Below are positions 8,411 to 17,415 of a DNA stretch of 64,000 bases, piece by piece. Position 1 is the stretch's first letter. The number at the start of each line of letters is the position of its first letter. Where the stretch lies: contig NZ_JRQQ01000001.1 in the NCBI RefSeq assembly GCF_001625325.1, forward strand, positions 124,001 to 188,000, given 5' to 3'. The translations under genes were made by a program, and so were the position numbers. The stretch is from Croceicoccus estronivorus. Lineage in GTDB: Bacteria > Pseudomonadota > Alphaproteobacteria > Sphingomonadales > Sphingomonadaceae. Under the pieces are notes generated by a model, which saw nothing but the letters and a program-made list of their open reading frames with translations, was not told the DNA's origin and made no database searches.

Positions 8411-10156
8411 CTACAACTCCTCAACAGCCTCCACGCCCAGAAGCGCAAGACCGTTTTTCAACACTTGTCCAACCTGGATGGCAAGAAAAAGCCGCGCACC
8501 AGTCAAGGCCGGATCTTCCGGCAAGACGAAGCGCATCTCCGGCCGATCATTGCCAAGATTCCAGTATGCATGGAAGGCGGCAGCCAGATCGTGCAGGAAA
8601 AACGCGATACGATGGGGTTCGCGGGCGGTCGCAGCCGCTTCCACTGTGCGAGGGAATTGAGCCGCAAGCTTAATCAGTTCAAGTTCTTCCGCACCAAGCC
8701 GCTCGATGTTTTCGGATGAAGGCCCCAACGATTGTTCGGCTGCCTTGCGCAGGGTCGACGCGATCCTGGCGTGGGCATACTGGACATAGAATACGGGGTT
8801 GTCCTTGCTCGCTTCCACCACCTTGGCAAAATCGAAATCCATCTGCGCTTCAGGCTTGCGGGTCAGCATGGTGAACCGCACCACATCCTTGCCCACTTCG
8901 CGTACGACGTCAGCCAGAGTCACGAACGTACCCGCCCGCTTGGACATCTTCACCGGTTCGCCGTCACGCAGCAACTGAACCATCTGAACCAGCTTGACCT
9001 CGAACGGCAGCGCGCGCCCCGCGCCTTCAGTCAACGCAGCAACGGCAGCCTTGATACGCTTGACCGTCCCCGCGTGATCTGCACCCCAGATATCCACCAG
9101 GGCATCGGCGTTTTCCGCCTTCTGGAAGTGATAGGCCAGGTCGGCGCCGAAATAAGTCCAGTTGCCATCGCTCTTCTTGATCGGGCGATCCTGATCGTCC
9201 CCGAACTTGGTCGAACGGAACAGCGGCAGCTCTACAGGCTCCCAATCCTCCGGCGTCTTGCCCTTCGGCGCTTCCAGCATTCCATCGTAAACGAGATCAT
9301 GCGCCCGCAACCATGCCTCGGCTTCAGCCGGTTTTCCGGCAGCCTGCAGAGCCGCTTCGGACGAGAACACGTTATGTTCGATCCCCAGCAGCTTCAGGTC
9401 CGCCCGAATCATGTCCATCATGTCGGACACTGCTTCCTTGCGGAACAGTGCCAGCCATTCAGCCTCCGGCGCGTCGAGAAACTTGCTGCCATAGTGCGTG
9501 GCCAGCCGATGTCCGACCGGGGCAAGATAGGCACCCGGATAGAGCCCTTCCGGAATAGCGCCAATCTCTTCACCCAGGGCCTCGCGATACCGCAGATGTA
9601 CTGAGCGGGCGAGCACATCGACCTGTCCGCCAGCATCGTTGATGTAGTATTCACGAACAACCTTGTGCCCTGCATATTCGAGCAGTGCAGCCAGCGCGTC
9701 ACCGACTACGGCGCCCCGGCAATGCCCCATATGCATCGGCCCGGTCGGGTTGGCCGAGACATATTCGACATTCACCGTGGTCCCTCCCCCCATGGTGGAA
9801 CGGCCATATTCGGCACCCAAGGCAGCGATGCCTGTCATTTCAGCACGCCATGCATCATCGGAGATGCGCATGTTAATAAAGCCAGGCCCTGCGATCTCGG
9901 CACTGGTCACTTCAGGCAGTTCGCCCAGCTTCGCCACCAGCAGTTCGGCCAGTGCCCGCGGATTGGTTCGGGCCGGCTTTGCCAGCACCATCGCGGCATT
10001 GGTGGCCAGATCGCCATGGCTGGGATCGCGCGGCGGTTCCACAGCGACATTACCACGCGGCAGACCAGCAGGCAGCGCGCCATCGCGTTCGAGGGCGTCA
10101 AGCGCATCGGATACATGGGCCGCGAAGGCGGCATGAAGAGTAGTGATATCGGACAT
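8411..10156 (-). CDS. argS: Arginyl-tRNA synthetase
   Basis: Class I synthetase charging tRNA-Arg. 581 residues, with the HIGH-type motif in NPTGPMHMGHCRGAVVGD, the KMSKR motif in PVKMSKRAGTFVTL, an N-terminal additional domain and the C-terminal DALR anticodon-binding domain (AHARIASTLRKAAEQS onward). The presence of KMSKR is worth noting, as many ArgS proteins have a degenerate form. Three bases separate it from the SPOR gene. Confidence 0.97.
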   Translation of the reverse strand: MSDITTLHAAFAAHVSDALDALERDGALPAGLPRGNVAVEPPRDPSHGDLATNAAMVLAKPARTNPRALAELLVAKLGELPEVTSAEIAGPGFINMRISDDAWRAEMTGIAALGAEYGRSTMGGGTTVNVEYVSANPTGPMHMGHCRGAVVGDALAALLEYAGHKVVREYYINDAGGQVDVLARSVHLRYREALGEEIGAIPEGLYPGAYLAPVGHRLATHYGSKFLDAPEAEWLALFRKEAVSDMMDMIRADLKLLGIEHNVFSSEAALQAAGKPAEAEAWLRAHDLVYDGMLEAPKGKTPEDWEPVELPLFRSTKFGDDQDRPIKKSDGNWTYFGADLAYHFQKAENADALVDIWGADHAGTVKRIKAAVAALTEGAGRALPFEVKLVQMVQLLRDGEPVKMSKRAGTFVTLADVVREVGKDVVRFTMLTRKPEAQMDFDFAKVVEASKDNPVFYVQYAHARIASTLRKAAEQSLGPSSENIERLGAEELELIKLAAQFPRTVEAAATAREPHRIAFFLHDLAAAFHAYWNLGNDRPEMRFVLPEDPALTGARLFLAIQVGQVLKNGLALLGVEAVEEL

Positions 10157-10201
10157 GGCCCGCGCGGTTAGCGGGTTTATGCGCCCGGGGGAAGGTATCC
10201 C

Positions 10202-10852
10202 TTACCGCGTGACGTTGTAGGCCAGTTGATCCTTGGTCAGTTGGAAACCGACCAACAACTCGAAGCTGGCGCGGGCAACTGCCGCCTTCACGTCGGGTTC
10301 TGTCAGCGGATCGACAGCAGCATCGGCTTCACCAGACTTGCGCCTGCGAGTGATTCGCTCGCGGATATCGTCGGGCAAAGTTGCTTCCGCCCGATTGATG
10401 TAGGCCCCGGCCTGACCGGTCGTCTGCGTACGTTCCTGTCCCGGCGCAAAATTCAGAGTAACCGTGCCGATGCGTTTGGAAACGATGGCACTGTCGCCGC
10501 GCACGACTGTGGAGAAGTACGGCAGAGTGACCGTTGCCGGGCCCTGCGTGTTGTAACGCCGGGCAACGACATCGAACGTGGCGACCGAATAGATGTCCGA
10601 CCCCGAATCGTCACAGGCCACACGTACGTTGGTAATCGCCGCCGTAACTGCGAGCGCACTGGCGGTCCGCTCCTGCGAATTGAACAAGGTGATGTCGCCA
10701 GTGTAGTCGGGCACGCCCACTGCGGGGCAGACTGTCCGCAAAGCGGTGATGCCCACGCCTTCTTCCACGACGATGTCACCCTTCGACCTGCAGCCGGCCA
10801 AGGCAACGGTAGCGCAAAGTCCAAGGGCAAGCAGGCGAAAGCGAGCAGTCAT
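10202..10852 (-). CDS. Putative outer-membrane lipoprotein of unknown function
   Basis: 216 residues. The N-terminus is a lipoprotein signal: basic MTARFR, hydrophobic [12 protein letters not shown], lipobox LAGC with Cys20. The mature part is a beta-rich domain with a conserved-looking cysteine pair (VCPAVG and VACDD) and a basic patch [10 protein letters not shown]. No domain is recognised. It is divergent from ispH with a 125-base gap and lies 45 bases upstream of argS on the same strand. Confidence 0.75.
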   Translation of the reverse strand: MTARFRLLALGLCATVALAGCRSKGDIVVEEGVGITALRTVCPAVGVPDYTGDITLFNSQERTASALAVTAAITNVRVACDDSGSDIYSVATFDVVARRYNTQGPATVTLPYFSTVVRGDSAIVSKRIGTVTLNFAPGQERTQTTGQAGAYINRAEATLPDDIRERITRRRKSGEADAAVDPLTEPDVKAAVARASFELLVGFQLTKDQLAYNVTR

Positions 10853-10977
10853 TGTCGTTCCTCGTCAAAAGGTCGGCAGCAGCCCTACGGCCTGAGCAAC
10901 GAAAGCGCAACGGGTCTGGTCCTGTCGCCGGGAAAGTTCGCATACCCTTCCACCGCCGCGCCCCAGGCGCTAGAGGC

Positions 10978-11958
10978 ATGCGCATGAATGCACCCTTGCC
11001 TCGCGAAACCGCAATCGGCGGTCAACGGCCGCTGACGGTCCTCGTGGCCGCGCCGCGCGGCTTTTGCGCCGGCGTGGACCGCGCGATCGAGATAGTGGAG
11101 CGCGCGCTCGAACGGTTCGGTCCACCGGTCTATGTCCGGCACGAAATCGTCCACAACCGGTTCGTGGTCGACGGACTGAAAGCAAAAGGTGCGGTTTTCG
11201 TGGAGGAACTGGACATGGTGCCGGATGGCGTGCCGGTCGTGTTCAGCGCCCATGGCGTCCCCAAATCCGTCCCCGCCGCAGCCGAAGAGCGGGGGCTTTC
11301 CTACCTCGACGCGACTTGCCCGCTGGTCAGCAAGGTCCATCGCCAGGCCGAGCGACAGGTCCAGGCAGGGCGCCATATCGTATTCATCGGCCACCGCGGG
11401 CACCCCGAAGTGATCGGCACTTTCGGTCAGGTTCCAGACGGGGCGATGACATTGGTCGAAAGGCTGGAAGATGTCGCCACGCTTGAATTCGCGGACAACA
11501 CTCCGCTGGCGTTTCTGACACAAACCACACTTTCGGTCGACGATACTGCCGCAATTGTCGCGGCATTGAAGCAGCGTTTCCCCGATATCGTCGGTCCCAA
11601 GGCAGAAGATATCTGCTACGCGACATCCAATCGCCAGGCTGCGGTCAAGGCGATTGCCCCCGATTGCGATCTCGTGCTGGTGATTGGCGCGCCCAATTCG
11701 TCGAATTCGGTGCGTCTGGTCGAAGTGGCCGAACGCAGCGGCACACCCGCGCAACTTATCGGACGGGCCAGCGACATTGCCCCTGAATGGCTGGAAGATG
11801 TCGATACCGTGGGCGTGACAGCCGGGGCCTCTGCCCCCGAAACGCTCGTCCGCGAAGTGGTCGAACGGCTGGCTTCGTGGCGGCAAGTGGAAGAACACAC
11901 CCATGTGGCAGCCGAGGAACGCATGATCTTCAAACTTCCCCGGCAACTGGCGGAGTAG
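10978..11958 (+). CDS. ispH: 4-hydroxy-3-methylbut-2-enyl diphosphate reductase
   Basis: Iron-sulfur enzyme that makes IPP and DMAPP in the last step of the MEP isoprenoid pathway. The three cluster cysteines are seen in [13 protein letters not shown] (Cys30), [12 protein letters not shown] and [10 protein letters not shown], plus the [10 protein letters not shown] and TAGASAPE motifs. 326 residues from the ATG at 10978; an ATG two codons later is also possible. Seven bases separate it from thrB. Confidence 0.96.
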   Translation: MRMNAPLPRETAIGGQRPLTVLVAAPRGFCAGVDRAIEIVERALERFGPPVYVRHEIVHNRFVVDGLKAKGAVFVEELDMVPDGVPVVFSAHGVPKSVPAAAEERGLSYLDATCPLVSKVHRQAERQVQAGRHIVFIGHRGHPEVIGTFGQVPDGAMTLVERLEDVATLEFADNTPLAFLTQTTLSVDDTAAIVAALKQRFPDIVGPKAEDICYATSNRQAAVKAIAPDCDLVLVIGAPNSSNSVRLVEVAERSGTPAQLIGRASDIAPEWLEDVDTVGVTAGASAPETLVREVVERLASWRQVEEHTHVAAEERMIFKLPRQLAE

Positions 11959-11965
11959 GCGGCAG

Positions 11966-12949
11966 ATGGCAGTTTACACCCATCTCGGCGCAGAAGAACT
12001 CGCCGCCTTGATCCGCGAATACGATGTCGGGGCGCTCGTCTCGGCCAAGGGGATTGCCGAAGGCGTCTCCAATTCCAACTGGCTGGTGGAAACGACCGGG
12101 GCGGACGGAACCGGTGCGCGTTTCATCCTGACGATGTACGAACGGCGGATTGAGCTGACGGAACTGCCGTTCTTTCTGGGCCTGCTGGATCATCTGGCGG
12201 AAAAAGGGTGCCCAGTCCCCCGCACGATCCACGACCGCGCGGGGCAGGCATACCGGATGCTGGGCGAAAAGGCAGTGGCCCTGATCGAATTTCTGCCGGG
12301 CATATCCGTCGATCACCCGGAACCAGCGCAGGCTTGCTCGGTTGGTGCCGCACTGGCCGGCATCCACCTCGCCTCTTCTGACTTCACGGGCGAACGTGCC
12401 AACGGGCTTGGGCCCGACGGCTGGCGCGAACTGGCTGACGATTGCAGTGAAGCGGGACTAACTCAGATCGATCCCACCCTTCCGGACCTCGTAACGGAGG
12501 AACTGGGGTTCCTCATGACGAACTGGCCGCGAAACTTGCCGCAATCGGTCATCCATGCCGACCTGTTTCCGGACAATGTCCTGATGATGGGCGATAAGGT
12601 CGGTGGTCTGATAGATTTCTATTTCGCCTGCAACGACATCACCGCCTACGATCTTGCCGTGACTCATGCCGCATGGTGCTTTGACGCAGAGGGAACCTAC
12701 CGGCCGACTATCGCAGAAGCACTGATCGAGGGCTATTGCTCTGTCCGGTCGCTCTCCGATGCAGAATATGTGGCGTTGCCGGTACTGGCCCGCGGGGCCT
12801 GTATGCGGTTTCTGATGACGCGCGCCTACGACTGGCTGCACACGCCCGCCGACGCCATGGTGACCCGCAAGGACCCAATGGATTTCGCCCGGCGGCTCCG
12901 TTTCTATGTTGAACGGGGGCAAGAAGCCTTCCCCTTGCCCGGCGCTTGA
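11966..12949 (+). CDS. thrB: Homoserine kinase (APH-fold ThrB type)
   Basis: Phosphorylates homoserine in threonine synthesis. 327 residues of the aminoglycoside-phosphotransferase-fold homoserine kinase used by alphaproteobacteria, not the GHMP type. Seen: [15 protein letters not shown] for ATP binding, the catalytic loop [13 protein letters not shown] and the metal motif IDFYFACND. Ends 14 bases before rnhA, and the order ispH-thrB-rnhA recurs in related genomes. Confidence 0.93.
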   Translation: MAVYTHLGAEELAALIREYDVGALVSAKGIAEGVSNSNWLVETTGADGTGARFILTMYERRIELTELPFFLGLLDHLAEKGCPVPRTIHDRAGQAYRMLGEKAVALIEFLPGISVDHPEPAQACSVGAALAGIHLASSDFTGERANGLGPDGWRELADDCSEAGLTQIDPTLPDLVTEELGFLMTNWPRNLPQSVIHADLFPDNVLMMGDKVGGLIDFYFACNDITAYDLAVTHAAWCFDAEGTYRPTIAEALIEGYCSVRSLSDAEYVALPVLARGACMRFLMTRAYDWLHTPADAMVTRKDPMDFARRLRFYVERGQEAFPLPGA

Positions 12950-12963
12950 GGCAAGCCAACCCG

Positions 12964-13410
12964 ATGAAACGCGTAGAAATCTTCACCGATGGTGCTTGCA
13001 AGGGCAATCCCGGCCCAGGCGGCTGGGGCGCGCTACTTCGCGCCGGCAGGCATGAGAAGGAAATGTCGGGCTCCGACCCGCATACGACCAACAACAGGAT
13101 GGAATTGACCGCCGCGATCAAGGCGCTGGAAGCCCTGATCGAACCGTGCGAAGTGCTGCTTCACACTGACAGCAAGTACGTAATGGACGGCATCACCCGC
13201 TGGGTTCATGGCTGGAAACGCAATGGCTGGAAAACCGCCAGCAAGAAGCCAGTTCAGAATGCGGAACTGTGGCACGAGCTTATCGAGGCTGCGGCGAGGC
13301 ACCAGATCGAATGGATCTGGGTCAAGGGCCACAATGGCCACCCCGAAAACGAACGGGCCGACCGTCTTGCCAGTGATGCCGCCGTAGCAGCCGGAAACAG
13401 CGCTACATAA
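12964..13410 (+). CDS. rnhA: Ribonuclease HI
   Basis: Cleaves RNA in RNA-DNA hybrids. 148 residues, with the four catalytic acids in [16 protein letters not shown] (Asp), [10 protein letters not shown] (Glu), [11 protein letters not shown] (Asp) and [12 protein letters not shown] (Asp). The ATG at 12964 gives the normal N-terminus; six codons upstream are excluded. Converges with the DUF1508 gene after 32 bases. Confidence 0.97.
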   Translation: MKRVEIFTDGACKGNPGPGGWGALLRAGRHEKEMSGSDPHTTNNRMELTAAIKALEALIEPCEVLLHTDSKYVMDGITRWVHGWKRNGWKTASKKPVQNAELWHELIEAAARHQIEWIWVKGHNGHPENERADRLASDAAVAAGNSAT

Positions 13411-13442
13411 GCTCGCTTCCGGCTACGCTTAGTATCGTTCAA

Positions 13443-13619
13443 TCAGCTTTCATCGACGATTTCCGCAGTCGGGCCATTCTTCTTGATGGATTCAATAGCA
13501 TTCCTCGCACTGGCCTTGGAACTATAGCCTTCCGTCCAGAAGATCGTTTCTGCGTTGTAGCAGAAATAAGCGACGAACTCGCCTTTCTTGTTCTTCCGGA
13601 TCTCGAAACGGTGGGCCAT
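13443..13619 (-). CDS. YegP-family DUF1508 small protein
   Basis: 58 residues of one DUF1508 module: FEIRKNKKGEFVAYFCYNAETIFWTEGYSSKASARNAI. The family forms a small beta-alpha fold, usually as tandem copies; here there is a single copy. Function is unknown. The ATG at 13619 follows a good Shine-Dalgarno (AAAGGAGCAGCACG, minus strand), so the longer upstream frame is rejected. Confidence 0.85.
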   Translation of the reverse strand: MAHRFEIRKNKKGEFVAYFCYNAETIFWTEGYSSKASARNAIESIKKNGPTAEIVDES

Positions 13620-13676
13620 CGTGCTGCTCCTTTCGGTTGGTGTCCGCTCGCAGATTAATGGCTGGTCCGCCATTGG

Positions 13677-14774
13677 CTAGGCAAAACGTGCAGGACTGTA
13701 GCGCAGAGGATCAAGTGCGGCTGTCATCGCATCAGGTGCGAGCCCAAGCAGCATCTGACCGGCCAGCCGCGCTGCCGCTGGAGCAGTCTGAATGCCGAAA
13801 CCACCTTGCCCGGCAAACCAGAAAAACGCCCTGTCACGCGGATCGAAACCATAAACGGGCAAACGATCAGGCGCGAAGCTGCGCAACCCCGCCCATTTGT
13901 GATCCAGTTTCCTGACTCCCCAATCGACCGCGCCCTGCAACCGGTCGATCGCCAGCGCCACGTCGATCTCTTCAGGAGCGGTATCGCATGGCTCGCTCGG
14001 CGTCTCATCATGGGGGCTGAGCCACAGCCGTCCGCTTTCCGGTTTGAAATAGAAGGTCCCGCCGATGTCGAGCACGACCGGCATATCGTCGGCGGGGACA
14101 GGATTGGTGCGGATCTGAAGCATCGTTCGGCGGAAGGGTTGAATACCGAGGGGTCGCAAGCCGGCTATCTCCGCCACCCCGTCAGCCCAGGCCCCTGCCG
14201 CATTGACCAGCACACTTGCCTTCACTGCTGAGCCGTCCGCCAATGCAAGCTGCCAGCCGCCAGCGGTCCGTTCGACGGCGGTCAGTGCTCTATTGCAGCG
14301 AACCTCGACATTTGCGCGGCGGGCGCAATTGAGGAAATGCGCGTGGACCGCCGCAACATCTATGTCCTTGCTGTCAGGCTCATAGACGGCTTCGACCCAT
14401 TCCGGCCGCAATCCGGCAACGCACCCCTCCATCCGGGCACGATCCCATCGTTCCAGCCGAATGCCCGAACCGACAAATTCCGCCATGAACCCGTCCAGTT
14501 CCCTGCGCTGCTCTGCCCGGCCAATCGTGAGACCGCCACGAGCGCGCAAAAAGCCATGCTGATCGAGCCAGGGCCCCGACGCGGAGGTGAGAGGCTGGAC
14601 CAGGGGGCCACCATAACTCTCCACCCAGAATGCAGCCGAACGCCCGGTCGCATGATAACCCGGTGTCGCTTCGCTCTCGATCACCAGAACCCGGGCATGA
14701 GGAGCAAGCTCCGCCGCAAGGCTCGCACCCGCCATCCCTGCCCCGACAATGACTATATCGGCGCTTTCGCTCAC
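13677..14774 (-). CDS. FAD-dependent D-amino-acid oxidase/dehydrogenase family protein
   Basis: 365-residue DAO-fold flavoprotein. The N-terminal dinucleotide motif is IVIVGAGMAGASLAAELA, followed by ESEATPGYHATGRSAA and a C-terminal FAD-closing motif FWFAGQGGFGIQTAPAAARLAG. The overall pattern resembles D-arginine dehydrogenase or glycine oxidase-like enzymes, but the substrate is not readable. It overlaps the alpha/beta hydrolase upstream by four bases (both minus strand), so the two are coupled. Confidence 0.88.
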   Translation of the reverse strand: MSESADIVIVGAGMAGASLAAELAPHARVLVIESEATPGYHATGRSAAFWVESYGGPLVQPLTSASGPWLDQHGFLRARGGLTIGRAEQRRELDGFMAEFVGSGIRLERWDRARMEGCVAGLRPEWVEAVYEPDSKDIDVAAVHAHFLNCARRANVEVRCNRALTAVERTAGGWQLALADGSAVKASVLVNAAGAWADGVAEIAGLRPLGIQPFRRTMLQIRTNPVPADDMPVVLDIGGTFYFKPESGRLWLSPHDETPSEPCDTAPEEIDVALAIDRLQGAVDWGVRKLDHKWAGLRSFAPDRLPVYGFDPRDRAFFWFAGQGGFGIQTAPAAARLAGQMLLGLAPDAMTAALDPLRYSPARFA

Positions 14775-15754
14775 CCGTCATCCCCTGTTCCGGGTGCCAC
14801 GCGATCGAGAAATCCGTCGATGGCGGTCAATGCACGATCCCGAACCGGATCGGCCTCTCGCAGGATTTCGTGGCGAGCCTCCTTGCCGAAGCACAGCATT
14901 TCGCATTCGGGCAAGCGGGCACAAGTTCGTCTGATGGCACTTGGGCTGACCAGCCGATCCGCAGAGGTCGCAAGAACGAACACCGGGGTCGTGATACTTT
15001 CAAGCAGGCCCGGCCGCTCCAGCGCGCGCATCGAAGCATAGGCCCGCTCAATCCAGCCCCAGCTCCCCGGCCCCATGACCAGCTCTGGCCGGTGCTCGCG
15101 CCACCATAATTCATCGGCATAGCGATCCCGGTCATGAGTCAGAAGATCGCTGCGATCGGCCGGTACTTCACCCGGCTTCTCGCTCCACTTCCACGCCGGG
15201 CGGTGCGGATCGCCAATACGGGTCATCAGCATGGCGATGCCATGCAACAACGGAATTGGCAGGAGCCCTGTCGTAAAGCCCAGCATCGGAGCGGAAAGCA
15301 GCAGCGCCACCGGATCGACCCTTTTTTCCGCAAGCGCCCGCAAGGCGATATGCCCCCCCATCGAGTGGGCGGCAAGGACATGCGGCCCCGGCGTTTCGCG
15401 TTTCCAGGTGCTCCAGAAGGCCGAAAGATCATCGACCCATAGAGAGAAGTCCGGAATATGGCCGGTAACCTCATCCGTTCCCAGGCGCCCTGAACCGGCC
15501 TGCCCTCGCCAATCGAGAGCTGTTACCCTCCAGCCTTTCCGCGCCCAGTAATCAAGCGTCTCAAGATATTTCTCGTAGGCATCGCCTCTGCCCGGCAGGA
15601 ACAGGATCGAACCGCGCGCAGCGCCGCCGGGGCCGGGCCAGTCGATCCGGCGAATCGCAAACCCATCCGATGCGTTCCAGCGCCCCTCGACGGCATCAGC
15701 CGGAATGGCCCTGCGATCGAAGGCTATCTCATGACCGGGACTATATTGGCTAAT
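14771..15754 (-). CDS. Alpha/beta hydrolase, lysophospholipase-like, with likely ATT start
   Basis: Serine hydrolase of the monoacylglycerol lipase/lysophospholipase type, about 327 residues. Nucleophile elbow is AAHSMGGHIAL, oxyanion region FLPGRGDAYEKY, with a late Asp/His pair (SADRLVSPSA and KEARHEILRE). No ATG, GTG or TTG occurs in frame between residue 1 used here and the catalytic core. A strong AGGAGG at 15765-15760 sits five bases before ATT (15754-15752), so ATT is the best start. Other in-frame starts (TTG at 15835, ATG at 15901) lie inside or at the start of cpaA and lack such a site. Divergent from cpaA. Confidence 0.82.
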   Translation of the reverse strand: MSQYSPGHEIAFDRRAIPADAVEGRWNASDGFAIRRIDWPGPGGAARGSILFLPGRGDAYEKYLETLDYWARKGWRVTALDWRGQAGSGRLGTDEVTGHIPDFSLWVDDLSAFWSTWKRETPGPHVLAAHSMGGHIALRALAEKRVDPVALLLSAPMLGFTTGLLPIPLLHGIAMLMTRIGDPHRPAWKWSEKPGEVPADRSDLLTHDRDRYADELWWREHRPELVMGPGSWGWIERAYASMRALERPGLLESITTPVFVLATSADRLVSPSAIRRTCARLPECEMLCFGKEARHEILREADPVRDRALTAIDGFLDRVAPGTGDDG

Positions 15755-15765
15755 ACCGGCCTCCT
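15752..15765 (-). promoter_or_regulatory. Shine-Dalgarno AGGAGG preceding an ATT start
   Basis: On the minus strand AGGAGG (15765-15760) is followed by five bases and then ATT in the frame of the hydrolase. This ribosome binding site decides the start of that gene. Confidence 0.6.
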
Positions 15766-15834
15766 GCCCTTGGTTACTTTTTGGTAAGTCATGCCCGTTA
15801 CCACGTCCCCTGGGATCAAGCCGGGGGGCTTTCA

Positions 15835-16329
15835 ATGCAAGATGGATTTTTCCACGATTTTCTGCTGCTCGCTTTGGCGGTCCTGCTGCTGGTCGCAGCA
15901 TGTACCGATATTCGCCGCCGCCAGATCGATAACTGGCTCAACATAGCCATCGTCGCGGGTGCGCCGGTTTTCTGGTGGGCCAGCGGGCTCGACCTGTGGC
16001 CCGGTGTCGCGATCCAGATCGGCATGGCGACCGGCGTGTTTCTGGTGCTTGCGGTTCTGTTTGCAATCGGCGCCATGGGCGGCGGCGACGTCAAGCTGCT
16101 CGCGGCCCTGGCCCTGTGGCTAGAACCCGACTGGTTTCTTCGCATGCTGCTCATCATGGCTCTGGTCGGCGGCATGCTGACCATCGTGATGGCCGGCTGG
16201 CACGTCATCCGCCGTCAACGCGGCAAACTGGCGATACCTTATGGTGTCGCGATTGCAGCGGCAGGGATCTCGATCCTCGGCATCCAATATCTTTCCGACA
16301 ATCCCATTCGTTCGAGCCTTTTGGGGTGA
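15835..16329 (+). CDS. cpaA: Prepilin peptidase CpaA/TadV
   Basis: Type IV aspartyl prepilin peptidase that trims Flp-type pilins at the inner membrane. 164 residues, mostly hydrophobic, with the two catalytic aspartates in ACTDIRRRQIDNWLN and GAMGGGDVKLLAALALWL (GxGD variant GGGD). Start at the ATG after a GGGGGG stretch; the longer frame would add 18 residues without a membrane segment. First gene of the Tad cluster. Confidence 0.93.
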   Translation: MQDGFFHDFLLLALAVLLLVAACTDIRRRQIDNWLNIAIVAGAPVFWWASGLDLWPGVAIQIGMATGVFLVLAVLFAIGAMGGGDVKLLAALALWLEPDWFLRMLLIMALVGGMLTIVMAGWHVIRRQRGKLAIPYGVAIAAAGISILGIQYLSDNPIRSSLLG

Positions 16330-16334
16330 ACCCG

Positions 16335-16406
16335 ATGTTAACCATTAACGCGGTATTGCGGAACGATGATCTTCCGGCACTCGCCGGGAACAATGAGGGG
16401 GCTTAA
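16335..16406 (+). CDS. Possible 23-residue ORF between cpaA and cpaB
   Basis: An ATG-initiated frame of 23 codons (MLTINAVLRNDDLPALAGNN, then EGA) fills the cpaA-cpaB gap and stops six bases before the cpaB ATG. It spans a CtrA-like palindrome and a hairpin. No clear ribosome binding site is seen and it is far too short to be a Flp pilin, so it may be chance. Confidence 0.15.
   Translation: MLTINAVLRNDDLPALAGNNEGA
16337..16349. promoter_or_regulatory. CtrA-like palindrome GTTAA-N3-TTAAC
   Basis: GTTAACCATTAAC is a perfect inverted repeat with a 3-base centre and contains TTAACCAT, the form often given for a CtrA half-site. It lies just after cpaA and 64 bases before cpaB. The classical CtrA site has a 7-base spacer, so this is not canonical. 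Tad pilus genes are CtrA-controlled in Caulobacter, and chpT lies at 58.9 kb. Confidence 0.4.
16372..16389 (+). other. Hairpin upstream of cpaB
   Basis: TTCCGGC and GCCGGGA pair around an ACTC loop with one G-T wobble, about 24 bases before the cpaB start. It has no T-run. It may tune read-through from cpaA or be a fortuitous structure. Confidence 0.25.
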
Positions 16407-16412
16407 AGCGCC

Positions 16413-17414
16413 ATGGATAGGAAAAAGCTGGTTCTGCTGCTGGGGGCACTGATCATCGCGATCGGCACCGCCCTCGCCGCCCGGAGCATGCTGACAGGTG
16501 CATCCGCACCGCAGGCCAACGCCGTACCGCAGGCGCCGAAAGGCCCCAAGGTACTGGTCGCGCAACGCGCGCTTCCGGTTGGAACCATTATCACGGCAGA
16601 TGCAATCGGGTTCCAGCAATGGCCGAGCGAAATGGTCGAGAACGCCTATTTCGTCGATGGCGAAACCGACATGAACAAGCTGCTGGGCACAGTGGTCCGC
16701 CATGCGATTACCGCAGGTGAACCCGTGACTCAGGGCGCTCTGGTCAGCCCGGGCGACCGCGGTTTCCTTGCCGCGGCACTTGGCCCGGGCATGCGCGCCG
16801 TGACTGTCCCGGTATCCGCCAAGACGGGCGTGGCCGGCTTTGTTTTCCCCGGCGACCGTGTCGATCTGGTCCTCACCCAGACGGTAAAGGGCGACGAAGA
16901 AGGCCCGTTGCGTGCTTCGGAAACCTTCCTCAGCAATGTCCGTGTCCTGGCCACAGACCAGTCGACCGACAGCGAGGTGGTGGATGGCAAGACCGTGGTC
17001 CGCGCCTTCCGCACCGTCACGCTCGAAGTAACTCCCAAGATTGCCGAGAAGATTGCAGTCGCACAGACCATCGGCACTATCAGCCTGTCACTGCGTTCGC
17101 TTGCCGATAATCAGGGTGAGCTTGAACGCGCAATTGCCAGCGGCGCAGTCGATGTGCCCGACGGGGTGAGCAAAAGCGAAGAAGAGAAGATCCTGCGCAC
17201 GGCCATGGGCCGCCCTCAGGACAAGTCTTCCAGTTACGTCACTGGTGGGGATGTCTCCCGTTTCCAGCGCCGCTCGATGCCCTCATCCGGCAGCCGGTCC
17301 GGTCCGATGCCTGGCGGTGGCGCACCTGCGGCAACGGCTTTCGCCCAGATGGGCCCGGTGGTCCGCGTGACCCGCGGCAAGACTACCGAAGCCGTTCCGG
17401 TCGGGGGGAAGTGA
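16413..17414 (+). CDS. cpaB: Flp pilus assembly protein CpaB/RcpC
   Basis: Periplasmic/inner-membrane Tad component. 333 residues: N-terminal membrane anchor (LVLLLGALIIAIGTALAA), an SAF domain around residues 50-110 (VLVAQRALPVGTIITADAI) and the RcpC/CpaB domain (MRAVTVPVSAKTGVAGFVFPGDRVDLVLTQ). The C-terminus is Gly/Pro/Ser-rich and low complexity. One base separates its stop from the cpaC ATG region. Confidence 0.94.
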   Translation: MDRKKLVLLLGALIIAIGTALAARSMLTGASAPQANAVPQAPKGPKVLVAQRALPVGTIITADAIGFQQWPSEMVENAYFVDGETDMNKLLGTVVRHAITAGEPVTQGALVSPGDRGFLAAALGPGMRAVTVPVSAKTGVAGFVFPGDRVDLVLTQTVKGDEEGPLRASETFLSNVRVLATDQSTDSEVVDGKTVVRAFRTVTLEVTPKIAEKIAVAQTIGTISLSLRSLADNQGELERAIASGAVDVPDGVSKSEEEKILRTAMGRPQDKSSSYVTGGDVSRFQRRSMPSSGSRSGPMPGGGAPAATAFAQMGPVVRVTRGKTTEAVPVGGK

Positions 17415-17415
17415 C

